A stretch of DNA of 64,000 nucleotides from contig NC_134031.1 in the NCBI RefSeq assembly GCF_964204645.1, positions 21,139,307 through 21,203,306 on the forward strand, given 5' to 3'. Positions 12,988 through 24,139 of this stretch are shown in pieces. Each line of letters opens with the position of its first letter. Position 1 is the first letter of the stretch. The notes beneath the pieces are model-generated. The model was not told the origin of the DNA and ran no database searches. It worked only from the letters and a program-made list of their open reading frames with translations. The translations under genes and the position numbers were made by a program. The stretch comes from Tubulanus polymorphus. Its lineage: Eukaryota; Nemertea; Palaeonemertea; Tubulaniformes; Tubulanidae.

Positions 12988-13480
12988 GCGCCATCTATTG
13001 GAAATTTATATCTTGAGGTCAAAATAAACGTGGAATTTATTTTAAACGCAAAATATCTCGAGTTGAGTCTGAACTGTTGGTTTGATCTGAATGCAGTGGA
13101 ACAGAATATCTGAGTGACTTAAAACCCTTTCACAACTGGCAGTAAAGTTTCCTATTAGTACAGAGATGATTTGGATAAAACCGGTGTCTCTGGTAAACTT
13201 TGCATCAATCAGAATCTACTCGACCAAAATAAACTTGAAACCAAATCTGAGAATCTACAGGGCTTCAGAATGATTGTTGTTTGTTTTGACTGGTGCGTCG
13301 TCATGGTGATGGCAAGGTGAAATTCTGGATCCGATGTCTTGGGAAAAAATAGTAATTCCTCAAAACAGAGCCAACTTTCATACTGAAATGAATAACTATA
13401 CACTTATTTTCATTGATATGAAAACAAAATGAGTTTATTTGAGCAAAACATTTCACAGAAATTTGTTGCAGAAATTGACT
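12988..13480. repeat. Dispersed repeat, copy 1
   Basis: Begins with a gcgccatctattgg motif and contains the conserved words gagtctgaactgttgg and gaatctacagggcttc. Diverged copies occur at 61085-61565 and from 63783 to the window end, in the same orientation. No terminal repeats or coding content were found, so it is an unclassified interspersed family of about 0.5 kb. Confidence 0.7.
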
Positions 13481-13567
13481 CAAAATTGAAAACTTGACCT
13501 CAAATGATATTAGACTGTTAGACGGGTTGTTGAGTCCGGGTGACCTCTAGATACTTCAAATCGCACA

Positions 13568-13599
<32 letters not shown>
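13568..13599. repeat. (GAT)n microsatellite
   Basis: About ten uninterrupted GAT triplets. A shorter GAT tract lies near 8509-8527. Confidence 0.9.
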
Positions 13600-13782
13600 C
13601 TGTTATTTGTGTTCTCCTCTTCTTCAGAATCAGTCTATAAATAGATTAAATCTTTCTTTAAAAAGTCATCAGGCCACACCGAGGGGAGAGGGTGAGAGGT
13701 TTGAGACGGACAACCCCGATTCATAATGACGACCATTACAAGGCGCCTATCGAAGGAATCTCTACGAACCTTCGTTCATTTA

Positions 13783-15060
13783 GTACGTTCGTCGCCCGAT
13801 AGTTTATCAAGAGAAATATATGGCCTTCATGATTTCTACAGGCATAATGATACGTTTATGCAGTCACGTCTTTGTGTCATAGGCGCCATCTAATGAGATC
13901 GCTATATCAGCTGCACGCATAGACCCGTCCAGTGAGAGGGTAGTCGGTATCTTCAAGTTCCTTTTTACAGAATATCATTAAAAACGGCGATAAACCTTTA
14001 TATACACCAATAAAACCTCATTCAGTAATGTATCACAGCTGAAACTACCCCCGGCTCGATATTTCACGAGATATGTAACAAATGGGCCCATCCCGCATCC
14101 CGCTGTCGCAATAGCTCATCTCCCTATTGTTACAACACAATAGAACACGCCACTATTGAAATATCCCGCGCACTAGCAATAGCCGATATCCCCCAATTGA
14201 GATCGATTAGCCAATCAGCGGCCGCGTACTGGAGCGTGTCTGGGCTTGTCGCAGGCGCCGGGAAATTCGATTTCATCGAATAAATCGTAATATCAATCGA
14301 ATCGTGCGCCATCTTTCGCTATTCTGATTGGATTTTAGTCGGAAAGGAATTAATCCAATCGGGTGTCGTATGTTCATTACGGAGAAATTGTTTTTGGAAA
14401 GTTTTAAAATTGTATGAACGAAAAAAATTGGAACATTTTCAACCGAACTTTGATAGAAAATTTCGCCTGAAAACTAGATTTTAAAGACTTGGACACGGAA
14501 TTAAATTGACTCAGGATGGGATTAACTATGAAATAACTGGATCAGGTCGGAAACTGGTGAAAAGTTGCAGTTTTGTAAGTAGGAAAATTTCTTTATATTA
14601 ACGACTGTAATCATCTTATTTAGGTTTAGTAGGGAAATATATTATTATCATTATAGGAAGTTTACAAATATCTTAAACATTCAGAACGTAGGACATAGAA
14701 CTTCACTACCCGAATTATATACGTAATCTAGTACCGGGTATAAACAGTTCGTTAATACGCTATCAAAACTTTCAGCCGTTTATTTTTCTTACCGATTCTA
14801 AATACCCCTCCTTTAAATAGGCTAGATATAATTAATATTTATATTGTGTTTTTATGCGTGACTTTTGCATAAAACTTACTTTTCTAAAGTCACTTGAACG
14901 CGATGATGTCGGGCAGCAGGGCTTTCAAAATACAAGTCGTCGGCTATCGCATCCGACTACTGGTATCAATGATATCAATGATAGTAAGAAGGCTGTGATC
15001 TATGAAATTCTTCAGGTCATATGAGTTACTACTACGTATTACGAATTACACTATTGCGGC
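13783..15060 (+). repeat. Promoter-like block, first copy
   Basis: About 1.28 kb that recurs, with indels, at 16972-18208. It includes CCAAT-type sites (gccaatcagcg near 14211; ctgattgg near 14322), a locally GC-richer segment around 14200-14320, and a donor-like site gttttgtaagtagg near 14571. It therefore looks like a duplicated promoter plus non-coding first exon on the plus strand. This is inference: no downstream coding exon could be connected to it. No open frame of interest lies inside. Confidence 0.6.
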
Positions 15061-15540
15061 TTCACAGTATCCGAAGGCGCGTTAAATTCAACGGATTTCG
15101 GAATGAAGTCGAATGATTAAATGATTTCAAAAGGCATTACTACGCGGTCGGCCCCGTTCGAACCTAAATGTCATTACTGATACTCTTTCAGGGTGGTCCG
15201 GATTCCGTACATTAGATGATGTACAGGGTGTCCCGGGTTCGAACCCAGCACTATTCTAGGTCGTTTCTCAAAAATGATAAAATAACGCACACACGACTTA
15301 CAGCAAAATTTGTGTATTTATTCCTCATTGTCATGTAATGCACGTGCCTTTTTAAGAATAGTAGTTGGACCATCGTTGAAACCCTCGCATATCAGGGTAA
15401 GAATAAATGAATCCCTCGAGTGGACACCAGAGGTCGCAGTTTCACAAAAACGATCCATTCTTTGACCGAATTTGTGAAGAAATTTAATTTTGGTCAAATC
15501 TCACTAAAGGACAAATAATAGATTAATTTCTTCATTAACT
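15061..15540. other. Spacer with a single tRNA-like 76-bp motif and macro-unit tail
   Basis: Positions about 15180-15260 hold one unit of the 76-bp motif (tcccgggttcgaaccc). This is followed by the tail sequence (acgcacacacgacttacag, then tcctcattgtcatgtaa) that in the full macro-units follows the 76-bp array. This shows the block at 13.8-15.5 kb is also related to the array. Confidence 0.6.
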
Positions 15541-15666
15541 CAGTTTTTCTTCCCTAGTTTTCCAAAATTCGGATTAAGCCGATGCAGATTAAACGATTTA
15601 GTTTGACTTCACCCATCGAACTGGCCCCAGGGCACTAAAATTACCAAGAAACAAACACTGACGAGT

Positions 15667-15875
15667 GTTGGCCTGTTTAATAAACGCAGAAACCCTAGTT
15701 TTGGCCTGTTTAATAAACGCAGTAACCCTAGTGTTGGCCTGTTTAATAAACGCAGAAACCCTAGTGTTGGCCTGTTTAATAAACGCAGAAACCCTAGTGT
15801 TGGCCTGTTTAATAAACGCAGTAACCCTAGTGTTGGCCTGTTTAATAAACGCAGAAACCCTAGTGTTGGCCTGTT
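15667..15875. repeat. 33-bp minisatellite in unit 0
   Basis: About six units of the 33-bp repeat. Because 33 is divisible by three and the unit is stop-free, open frames appear on both strands. They are not genes. Confidence 0.92.
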
Positions 15876-15920
15876 ACCACACTGACCATAAATATTCACA
15901 AACAAGGTCAGCCACCAGAA

Positions 15921-16445
15921 CTCAGCGGTCTAGTGGTTAGCGTGCTCGGCTGGCGAGCTGGAGGTCGCAGGTTCGAGTCCTGCTAGGGTTAGGGTTACGG
16001 TCGATCTAGGGTTAGGGTTAGTGCCTCAGGCCGGGGCTAATTTTTGGCCCAGCGAGGTGTTTGTAGTACGATGATCATCTGTTTGACTCGGGTTATTTTT
16101 TGGTCAATAGATTCTATACTAACTTATATATTTTGAACACAAATATTTGCTTTATCTAGTAGAGGCCACTTTATTTAAAAGATACTTCGCTCAAAACAGT
16201 ATTTTATTTCTGAATGAATAAAAGAGTTGGTGACATTATTCAATATATATAAAAACCACAATATCTACTTTACGGTTGGTATGCAACAATTTCCACTCTT
16301 TTCCATATAGGTGTCGCTTTGGATAAATGTCTATATCTCTTGACCCAATGGACCGATTACGATTAAACTTGTTACTCAGGAACTTTTATCAAATAGCACT
16401 CGGGGTGGGTGAAATCGCTCTAGGTTGAAGTTACACTGTCCTAAA
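15921..16445 (+). mobile_element. tRNA-derived SINE (unit 0)
   Basis: The head has an A box (ggtctagtggttagc, like the D arm of tRNA-Glu/Asp) and a perfect B box (ggttcgagtcc) at the right spacing: a type-2 RNA polymerase III promoter. Next come telomere-like gggttagggtta words, a central domain (gctaatttttggcccagcg) and a tail ending near cactgtcctaaa. Five copies with a head occur in the window. The independent copy at 59156 diverges from the others after cctaaa, which sets the 3' border. Confidence 0.8.
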
Positions 16446-16500
16446 ATAGCTCCAAACAACGTGAAATTGGTAGTTAGGCCTACTTCGAGTACGGGTAGAA

Positions 16501-16880
16501 GGGTTAGTGCCTCAGGTTGGGTCTAATTTTTGGCCCAGCGAGGTATTTGTAGTATGATGATCATCTGTTTGACTCGGGTTGTTTTTTGGTCAATAGATCC
16601 TACTAACTTATATATTTTGAACACATATATTTGCTTTATCTAGTAGAGGCCACTTTATTTAAAAGATACTTCGCTCAATACAGTAGTTTATTTCTAAATG
16701 AATAAAAGAGTTGGTGACATTTTTTATATATAAAAAAACCACAATATCTACTTTACGGTTGGTATGCAACAATTTCCACTCTTTTCCATATGGGTGTCGC
16801 TTTGGATAAATGTCTATATCTCTTGACCCAATGGACCGATTAGGATTAAACTTGATAAACAGGAACTGTTATCAAGTACT
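16501..16880 (+). mobile_element. Headless SINE copy
   Basis: The same body as the preceding SINE, starting at gggttagtgcctcagg without the tRNA-like head and ending with a diverged tail near 16880. It lies directly behind the first copy, so a local duplication is likelier than a separate insertion. Confidence 0.75.
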
Positions 16881-16971
16881 GCATCGACGCGTCGGGTTGT
16901 TAGAACTTACCAACTTCATAAGTGAGCCTACGGGGGCCTCTGGGTTCGAATTTGTGCTGGTGTTAGGGCTA

Positions 16972-18208
16972 TGGATGACCACACGTCCCGGTGTGAGGGC
17001 TATGGATGACATGTTCGTCACCCGATAGAGGAGAGAGAATTTCATGCCCTCCATGGTTTCTACTAAATGATACATGTCTTTTTGTGTCATATGCGCCATC
17101 AGCTGCACACAGGCCCGTCCAGTGAGAGGGTAGTCGGCATCATTAGGTTCCAATTTACCGAATATCATAAAATACGGCGATAAACCTTCACAAGCACCCC
17201 TAAAACCTCAATCAGTAAAGTATCAAGGCTGAAACTACCCCCGGCTCGATATTTCAAGGGATAACGTATCAAATACGCCCATCCCGCATCCCGCTGTCGC
17301 AATAGCTCATCCCCCTATTGTTGCAACACAATAGAACATAATAGCCGATATCCCCCATTGAGATCGATTAGCCAATCAGCGGCCGCGTACTGAAGCGTGT
17401 CTGGACTTGTCGCAGGCGCCGGGAAATTCGATTTCATCGAATAAATCGTAATATCAGTCGAATCGTGCGCCATCTTTCGTTATTCTGACTGGATTTCACT
17501 CGGAAAGGAATTAATTCAATCGGGAATCGTACGATCATTACGGAGAAATTGTTTTGGAAAGTATTAAGATTGTATGAACTAAAAAATTGGAACGATTTTC
17601 AACCGAACTTCGATAGAAAATTTCGCCTGAAAACTGGATTTTGTGAACGTTTAAAGACTTGGACACGGAATTAAATTGACTCAGGATGGGATTAACTTAT
17701 GAAATAACTGGATCAGGTCGGAAACTGGTGAAAAGTTGCAGTTTTGTAGGTAGGAACATTTCTTTATATTAACGACTGTAATTATGTTATTTTTCAGTAT
17801 CATTAAAGGAAGTTTACAAATATCTTGAACTCAGAACTTAGGATAGAAACAGTTTCTATACCCGAATTGTATACGTTATCTAGTACCCGGTATATACAGT
17901 TCATTAATACGTTATCAAAACTTTCAGCCGTTTATTTTTTTTACCGATCCTAAATACCCCTCCTTGAATGGGCTAGATATAATATAGTGTTTTTATGCGT
18001 GACTTTTGCATGAAATTTATTTTTTAAAGTCATTTGAACGTGATGATATGTTAAGCAGAGCTTTCAGAATAAGTCGTCGTCGGCGGCTATGTCGGCCGTC
18101 GCATCCGACTATTAAGAATCCTGTGACGGCTATGAAATATCTCGTCTCATATCAATGATAGTAAGAAGGCTGTGATCTATGAAATTCCTCGGGTCATATG
18201 AGTTACCA
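16972..18208 (+). repeat. Promoter-like block, second copy
   Basis: A diverged copy of 13783-15060, about 3.2 kb downstream and in the same orientation. It keeps the CCAAT-type sites and the first-exon-like segment. The donor reads gttttgtaggtagg here instead of gtaagtagg, a weaker site. Confidence 0.65.
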
Positions 18209-18209
18209 A

Positions 18210-18770
18210 AGTAATTACTGATACTGATTCAGAGTGGTCCTGATGCTGAATAGAGGATGTACAGGGGTATCCCGCGTTCGAACCAAGTAATTACTGATAC
18301 TGGTTCAGAGTGGTCTTGATATTGAATTGAGGATGTACAGGGGTGTCCCGGGTTCGAACCCAGTAATTACTGATAACTGATTCAGAGTGGTCCTGATGCT
18401 GATAAGATGATGTACAGGGGTGTCCCGGGTTCGAACCCAGTAGTGGTCCAAGTTGTCCTGATGCTGAATAGAGGATGTACAGGGGTGTCCCGACCGTACG
18501 GTGCTGTCGCTATGCTCATCGTTAGCGGGATTTCCATACACTAACTGAAGTCAACTCTGGCAATCGTCGTGCTATCCAGCTATACTCCGTAACCCTTGCT
18601 TGCCAGAGTTGCCTAACGTTAGTGTATGCAAATCCCGCTACCGATGAGCATAGAGGCAGCACCGTACGGTAAAATGTTGATATCTTAAAAGTAATTACTG
18701 ATAACTGATTCAGAGTGGTCCTGATGCTGAATAAAGGATGTACAGGGGTGTCCTGGGTTCGACCCCGCCA
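18210..18770. repeat. tRNA-like 76-bp tandem array (unit 0), split by a fold-back element
   Basis: Units of about 65-76 bp with the pattern gtaattactgatactg, then aggatgtacaggggtgtc, then ccgggttcgaaccc. The last word is palindromic and matches a tRNA B box. The array is interrupted at 18493-18670. Similar arrays occupy the same place in units A, B and C. Confidence 0.8.
18493..18670. mobile_element. 178-bp fold-back MITE (unit 0 copy)
   Basis: Ends are accgtacggtgctg and its reverse complement. The arms, about 60 bp, are nearly complementary (gctcatcgttagcgggatt against the reverse complement of aatcccgctaccgatgagc). Copies with the same ends lie at 20757, 34392 and 45728. Confidence 0.88.
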
Positions 18771-19538
18771 CGAAAAATGATTAAATAACGCACACACGAC
18801 TTACAGCAACATTTATCTATATTTATTCCTCATTGTCATGTAACGCACCTGCCTTTTTAAGAATAGTAGTTAGACCATCGAATTGAAACCCTCGCATACC
18901 TGGATAAGAAAGAATAAATGAATCCCTCGAGTGGACACCAGGGGTCGCAGTTTCACAAAAAACGATGCATTTTTTAACTGAATTTGTTAAGATATTTAAT
19001 CTGGATCAAATCTCACAAAAAAGACAAAACAGATGAACTTCATAAGTAAATGAGTAAATGAGTAAATTCATGAGTAAATTATTTCTATGAAACTGAACCC
19101 GTGGGATTTACGTGTGACGTCAACACTAGTTTGTTAGAAATTAATAACTGTACCAACATTAGAGCTTTATATAAGGAGAGTAAATTAATGGTATGATAGA
19201 ATCTCCCTAATTCCGATCATTGGGACCAACAAAATTCATCCGTTTTACGGCAAATCCGGATTAAAAGTCATTTTCGTGTATATTAATGATTAAATTGACT
19301 GTAAATATTATCCGGATTAGACCAAAATTCGGATTAAGCCGATGCGGATTAAACAGTTTAGTTTGACTGTATTAGCCAATAGAATCAGTCTTCACCCATC
19401 GAACTGGCCCCAGGGCACTAAAATTACCAAGAAAAAAACACTGACGAGTGTTGGCCTGTTAAATAAACACAGAAACCCTAGTGTTGGCATGTTACCACAC
19501 AGACTACACGTATTCACAAACTAAGTCAGTCACCACAA

Positions 19539-20050
19539 CTCAGCGGTCTAGTGGTTAGCGTGCTCGGCTGGCATGCTGAAGTACGCAGGTTCGAGTCCTG
19601 CTAGGGTTAGGGTTACGGTCGATCTAGTGCCTCAGGTTGGTGCTAATTTTTGGTCCAGCGAGGTATTTGTAGTACGATGATCATCTGTTTGACTCGGGTT
19701 ATTTTTTGGTGAATAGATTCTATACTAACTTATATATTTTGAACACAAATATTTGCTTTATCCTTAGAAGCCACTTTATTTAAAAGATACTTCGCTCAAT
19801 ACAGTAGTTTATTTCTGAATGAATAAAAGAGTTGGTGACATTATTCAATATATATAAAAACCACAATATCTATTTTACGGTTGGTATGCAACAATTTCCA
19901 CTCTTTTCCATATAGGTGTCGCTTTGGATAAATGTCTATATCTCTTGACCCAATGGACCGATTACGATTAAACTTGATACACAGGAACTTTTATCAAATA
20001 GCACTCGGGGTGGGTGAAATCGCTCTAGGTTGAAGTTACACTGTCCTAAA
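19539..20050 (+). mobile_element. tRNA-derived SINE (unit A)
   Basis: Same family as 15921-16445, with the A box ggtctagtggttagc and B box ggttcgagtcc intact. Confidence 0.8.
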
Positions 20051-20310
20051 ATGGCTCCAAACAACGTGAAATTGGTAGTTAGGCCTACTACGAGTACGGG
20101 TAGAACACAGTTTGAAATCGTATCGTTGTAGGTTATCGTAAAGAAGATGAATACGACGATTAACAGTACAAATATCGTTATAGACACGGTTTTAGTCGAG
20201 ACATTGATCGCCGGGTTTAAACATTCCTGGATATGACCATGTTTCACAATTAAATTCATCTTCTGAATGAGGACACCATCGAACACGTGTCTAATCGCAT
20301 CGTAATGGGT
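20051..20310 (-). pseudogene. Two-transmembrane exon remnant (unit A)
   Basis: On the minus strand a frame reads through two hydrophobic helices, about SITIFVLLIVVFIFFTITY and VLPVLVVGLTTNFTLFGAIL, joined by a short YNDTISNC loop. Codon choice (ACG, TCG, GTC, GTA) resembles the real coding exons of the TRAF gene rather than the AT-rich spacer, so this looks derived from a host exon. The pattern Ser-Ile-x-Ile, a helix, Asp, then a helix with TT-x-x-TL resembles TM6-TM7 of class C (GABA-B-like) receptors, but this is only a resemblance. Unit A lacks one base relative to C near 20272, breaking the 5' end of the frame, and the 3' end reads into the SINE tail. It is present in A, B and C. Confidence 0.45.
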
Positions 20311-20319
20311 ACGGGGTGT

Positions 20320-21226
20320 CCCGCGTTTGAACCAAGTAATTACTGATACTGGTTCAGAGTGGTATTGATACTGAATAGAGGATGTACAGGGGTATCCCGA
20401 GTTCGAACCCAGTAATTACTGATACTGATTCAGAGAGGTCCTGATGCTGATAAGATGATGTACAGGGGTGTACCGGGTTCGAACTCAGTAGTGGTCCAAG
20501 TTGTCCTGATGCTGAATGGAGGATGTAGGGGTGTCCCGGATTCAAATCCGGTCTATTGGTACTGATTCTGATTGGTCCTGATGCTGAATCGAGGATGTAC
20601 AGGGGTGTGTCCCGGGTTCGAGAACCAGTAATTACTGATACTGATTCAGAGTGGTCCTGATGCTGATTAGATGATGTACAGGGGTGTCCCGGGTTCGAAC
20701 TCAGTAGTGGTCCAAGTTGTCCTGATGCTGAATGGAGGATGTACGGGGTTGTCCCGACCGTACGGTGCTGCCGCTATGCTCATCGTTAGCGGGATTTCCA
20801 TACACTAACTGAAGTCAACTCCGTTACACTTGATTGCCAGAGTTGACTAACGTTAGTGTATGAAAATCCCGCTACCGATGAGCATAGAGGCAGCACCGTA
20901 CGGTAAAATGTTGATATCTTAACAAAAGTAATTACTGATAACTGATTCTCATTGGTCCTGATGCTGAATGGAGGATGTACAGGGGTGTGTCCCGGGTTCG
21001 AGAACCAGTAATTACTGATACTGGTTCTGAGTGGTCCTGATGCTAATTAGATGATGTACAGGGGTGTCCCGGGTTCGAAACCAGTAGTGGTCCAAGTTGT
21101 CCTGAGTGTGAATAGAGGATGTACGATGTATCCCGGGTTCAAACCCAGTAATTACTTGTACTGATTCAGAGTGGTACTGATGCTGAATATAGGATGTACA
21201 GGGGTGTCCCGGGCTCGAACCCAGCA
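20320..21226. repeat. tRNA-like 76-bp tandem array (unit A)
   Basis: About ten units of 65-76 bp carrying the B-box-like palindrome gggttcgaaccc (variants cggattcaaatccgg, gggttcgagaacc). It is split by the MITE at 20757-20904. Minus-strand frames spell a degenerate GHPCTSSIQHQD-type repeat, with no sign of selection. Confidence 0.85.
20757..20904. mobile_element. Fold-back MITE, 148-bp internally deleted copy (unit A)
   Basis: The same ends as the 178-bp copies, but about 30 bp of the centre (tctggcaatcgtcgtg region) is missing, so the hairpin apex is shorter. Confidence 0.85.
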
Positions 21227-22506
21227 CTATTACAGAGGTTGTTTCTCAAAAATGATTAAATAACGCACACACGACTTACAGCAACATTTATCTATATTTA
21301 TTCCTCATTGTCATGTAACGCACCTGCCTTTTTAAGAATAGTAGTTGGACCATCGAATTGAAACCCCCGCATACTAAGGTAAGAAAGAATAAATGAATTC
21401 TTTCACAAAAAAACGATGTATTTTTTAACTGAATTTGTGAGGAATCTGGATCAAATCTCACAAAAAGATCTTTTTTGTTGATCTTTGATAATTAATCCGT
21501 ATATGTGAAACCGTACCCTCGGTAGGATTTGGTTTATGATGCGAGGGTTTCAATCAGATTTAGATGCTGCAGTTTCGCACTGAATAGCGAGTATTTAATA
21601 CCATCGAGTCCAGTTTCACAGAGAAAGTATCAATCAATTTCAACTTGGATTTACTTTTTTCTTCAAAATAAAATGTTTGAACGCAATTGGTTTGTGAAAC
21701 TGTACCCTGAGTGAAGTTTTTTGAGTAAACTGAACCCGTGGGATTTACGTGTGACGCACTGAGTGTGTGTGAAACTGCTGGCGTCTGTAATCACAACTAA
21801 AACAACACAGAAAATTCATCTTTATTTCAAATAAAACAGAACAACAGTTCACACGAAATATTATAGTCCCATAATAAAGAAAACCTGTCGATATTTCAAC
21901 TTTATGGTTTCATTGATTGAGTGACTTGTCAAAACATGTCCATATTACATCATTATACAATATGTGTATCATACAATTTTTTACAAAACCAGACCAATAA
22001 AACTGGGTCGTTGGGTACAAACAATTACAAACTAATGCAACCAGTTATCGCTGCTTTACAGCTACATTTAATCTTCAATTTCAACTTTCACTAAAACTTT
22101 AACACCCACTATATAGAAACTTAATAGAAGTAAAAGAGACAACATTTTGGAGTCTCTGTAGAGACCATCATCAAGTCTGAAGAATAACTAAAACAGGGAA
22201 AAACAAGTTAATTAGGAAAGTAAAGCGAGTGTTCAGTGCTAAGGTTGAGAGGTTTTGTTATTTTGTTCGTATAGGTTGTTCTAGTTATTTCTTCATTATA
22301 CTTTTATTATTTTGATTCTTGATAAATGAATTTTGCCTTTCAAATTTGCATATAACAGGGTTTAAATTATATATTCTATGCCTGAGTCAGGCTATTATTC
22401 TATTAGCAAAAATGACACCACAGCTTTGAGAGACGAATCAGGGGATGACTCTAATGTTTTTATGTATACGTGATACACAGTCTATCAAACCATCACAAAC
22501 AGTAGG
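21227..22506. other. Unit A spacer
   Basis: Contains the array tail (acgcacacacgacttacag; tcctcattgtcatgtaa) and short words such as cagtttcaca and gtgaaactgtaccct that recur in inverted forms. These look like fragments of a fold-back family of which a full copy sits in unit C at 46154. From about 21780 the sequence is AT-rich with no recognised gene. It is conserved in unit B but largely missing from unit C. Confidence 0.5.
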
Positions 22507-22507
22507 C

Positions 22508-22659
22508 TGCCCGTGCCGGTCGGCACAGATAAACAATATTCATTTGGCTTTAAACTTAAAATTGCAGATCTGAAATAAGTGGCATCATATCAATCTCCAG
22601 GTAGATGGCTGGTCCCTGTCCCTGTCAAATGGCAAATTGGTCCCGATCCCCACTTCGTC
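22508..22659 (-). other. Terminal exon-like segment, minus strand (unit A)
   Basis: On the minus strand an acceptor ttctctattctag at 22660 opens a frame reading DEVGIG, then LPFDRD and QPSTW. In units B and C the exon runs on into an AATAAA on the minus strand followed by the hairpin gtgccggtcggcac; in A about 50 bp is inserted there. It looks like the last exon of a minus-strand transcript. Equivalent segments lie at about 36133-36238 and 46776-46881. The product is not recognised. Confidence 0.3.
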
Positions 22660-22965
22660 CTAGAATAGAGAAAACTTGCGTCAGCAAATATTACATAGAA
22701 AATGTTCAATTGAATTAACAGTCAAGTGGGAATTGTCTCCATGACATAATTCGGTAACTAGAATCTATAATTACCTTATAATACTAGATAATTCAATACC
22801 ATTATTCAATCTTTGATCACTTTTCAAACTGTTCTATTGGACAAATTTCATGCTGCAAAAAATCATTATACTATGAAAATACTAAGTAATGTATTTATAA
22901 CAGTCTGAAATTTGGGCTAAATTCTATTGGAAAATCAATCATTTTCAAACTTGTGTTGAGCAGAA

Positions 22966-23008
22966 TTAAGCAGCAGCAGCCGCCGCAGCCGCAGCAGCAG
23001 CAGCAGCC

Positions 23009-23050
<42 letters not shown>

Positions 23051-23076
23051 GCAGCAGTAGCAGCCGCACTGCTTTC
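22966..23076 (-). other. CAG tract; poly-alanine exon-like segment (unit A)
   Basis: Plus strand: about 33 CAG triplets interrupted by CCG and one TAG. Minus strand: behind an acceptor-like gtgattctcag, the frame reads ESSAAATAAAA and continues as poly-Ala to a TAA. The tract is 117 pure CAG in unit B and about ten triplets in unit C, where the acceptor AG is also mutated (ctccgg). It may be an exon of a minus-strand transcript or only a repeat. Confidence 0.4.
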
Positions 23077-23304
23077 CTGAGAATCACACATAAAAATTCT
23101 GTACAGAATAATTAAATGTTAGAATATAATGAAATTAGAGCACAGTGGAGTGATGAAAGACTCACCATTTCTAAACTCATATCAGATTAGTTCAGTGCCA
23201 TCTAGCAGGATTTCACTTCCAACAGTAATAATGTCATGAAGTTAAGAGAACTGATGATTTTCTGAGAAAATAAATTCTTAAAACGATAGCAGCAGCTTCA
23301 GCAA

Positions 23305-23915
23305 CTAGAGCTTCTTTACTCTTTGAAGGTGAATATTTTTAATTTCTCCAGTGCCAAAAAGTGTTGGGCGTATTGCATTCTGGAAAGAGAAAATTATGCC
23401 AGAAAATGGTTAATGAAATAGATAGAAACTGCAACTCTGTTTGTGTTCAATTGACAGAAAACCTACCAGGTTAATGAGTAGTTTATCACAATGTGTCGAG
23501 TATATGCAGATTTTTGAGAGGTTTGATGGTAGCTTTAGACTGCATCCTCAAGTAAAACGTTGATACCTGCCAACATTGACCGATCAAAACATCATTTTCT
23601 GGACTTGATTTGAAGATCACCACAAATTACTGCAATAAATCGATATAAAACTCACCGCTTCTGACTCGTTTGATTTGTAGAGCGCAATGTTTACTGCAAG
23701 TTCAGCTTTATTTTAGACCCTAGAATACAACAGTTGTATAATTTTGATGATTCGAACTTTGACCAGAATAGAAGTGATTGAAATTTCAACTTCACTGATT
23801 AATGTAGCTTCTAATCAGGAAATGAGTTTATAAATGTACAGTCAAACAGAGACTAGAATCAGTAGAGATATTTACCGGTACCGTATTGGTTTTGAGGATC
23901 TAAAGCGATGTCCAT
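23305..23915 (-). other. Chain of small exon-like segments, minus strand (unit A)
   Basis: Four minus-strand segments have AG and GT borders: 23876-23915 (starts ATGGACATCGC, donor gtaaat), 23656-23693 (donor gtgagt), about 23467-23513 (donor gtaggt; the acceptor is intact in B and C, mutated in A) and 23305-23379 (acceptor ctctttccag, ends in TAG). Lengths of 40, 38, 47 and 75 nt join in two open ways. One starts at the ATG and gives MDIALDPQNQYGT, VNIALYKSNESEA, then KSAYTRHIVINYSLT and a stop. The other, entered from the upstream repeat exon, reads DGHRFRSSKP and on to HLQRVKKL and a stop. Units B and C have matching segments. Neither product is recognised; a non-coding transcript or decayed gene is equally possible. 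Confidence 0.3.
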
Positions 23916-24139
23916 CTTAAACAAATGTGAAGTGAATTCCCAATGTTTACTGTTCACAGATTCTATCAAGGGTTCCAGTTATTTCAGCTCCTAAATACAA
24001 ATTTTAGAAATTGTCAGTTAAGTTGTTATGAAATAAGAGCAGTTTCACAAAAAAATCAAACTAAGCCGTGATCTTTGAGTGATTGAATGCTGGAAACATA
24101 AACAGATAGAATAATTTATATAGAACAGTTCTCTAAAAA

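Larger units (their letters stand above)
15541..19119. repeat. Partial macro-repeat unit 0, rearranged and internally deleted
   Basis: The start (ccaaaattcggattaagc) matches the region just before the 33-bp minisatellite in units A-D. It carries the minisatellite, the SINE and, after a 1.7-kb insertion of duplicated SINE plus promoter-like DNA, the 76-bp array, the fold-back element and the array tail. At about 19119 sequence that belongs in mid-unit (ctgaacccgtgggattta, equivalent to 35357 in B) jumps directly to the unit start (caacactagtttgttag). About 10 kb of the unit is therefore missing. Confidence 0.75.

Noticed and set aside
15921-16000. Functional tRNA gene at the SINE heads
   Set aside because: A and B boxes are good but acceptor and anticodon stems do not pair properly, and the module is always followed by the SINE body.
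15980-16025. Interstitial telomere array
   Set aside because: Only two or three ttaggg words per SINE copy, always at the same place in the element. Too short to be a telomere remnant.
22508-22545. Structured small RNA around the hairpin gtgccggtcggcac
   Set aside because: The stem is only five base pairs, with no promoter or terminator elements. Conservation follows from recent duplication.
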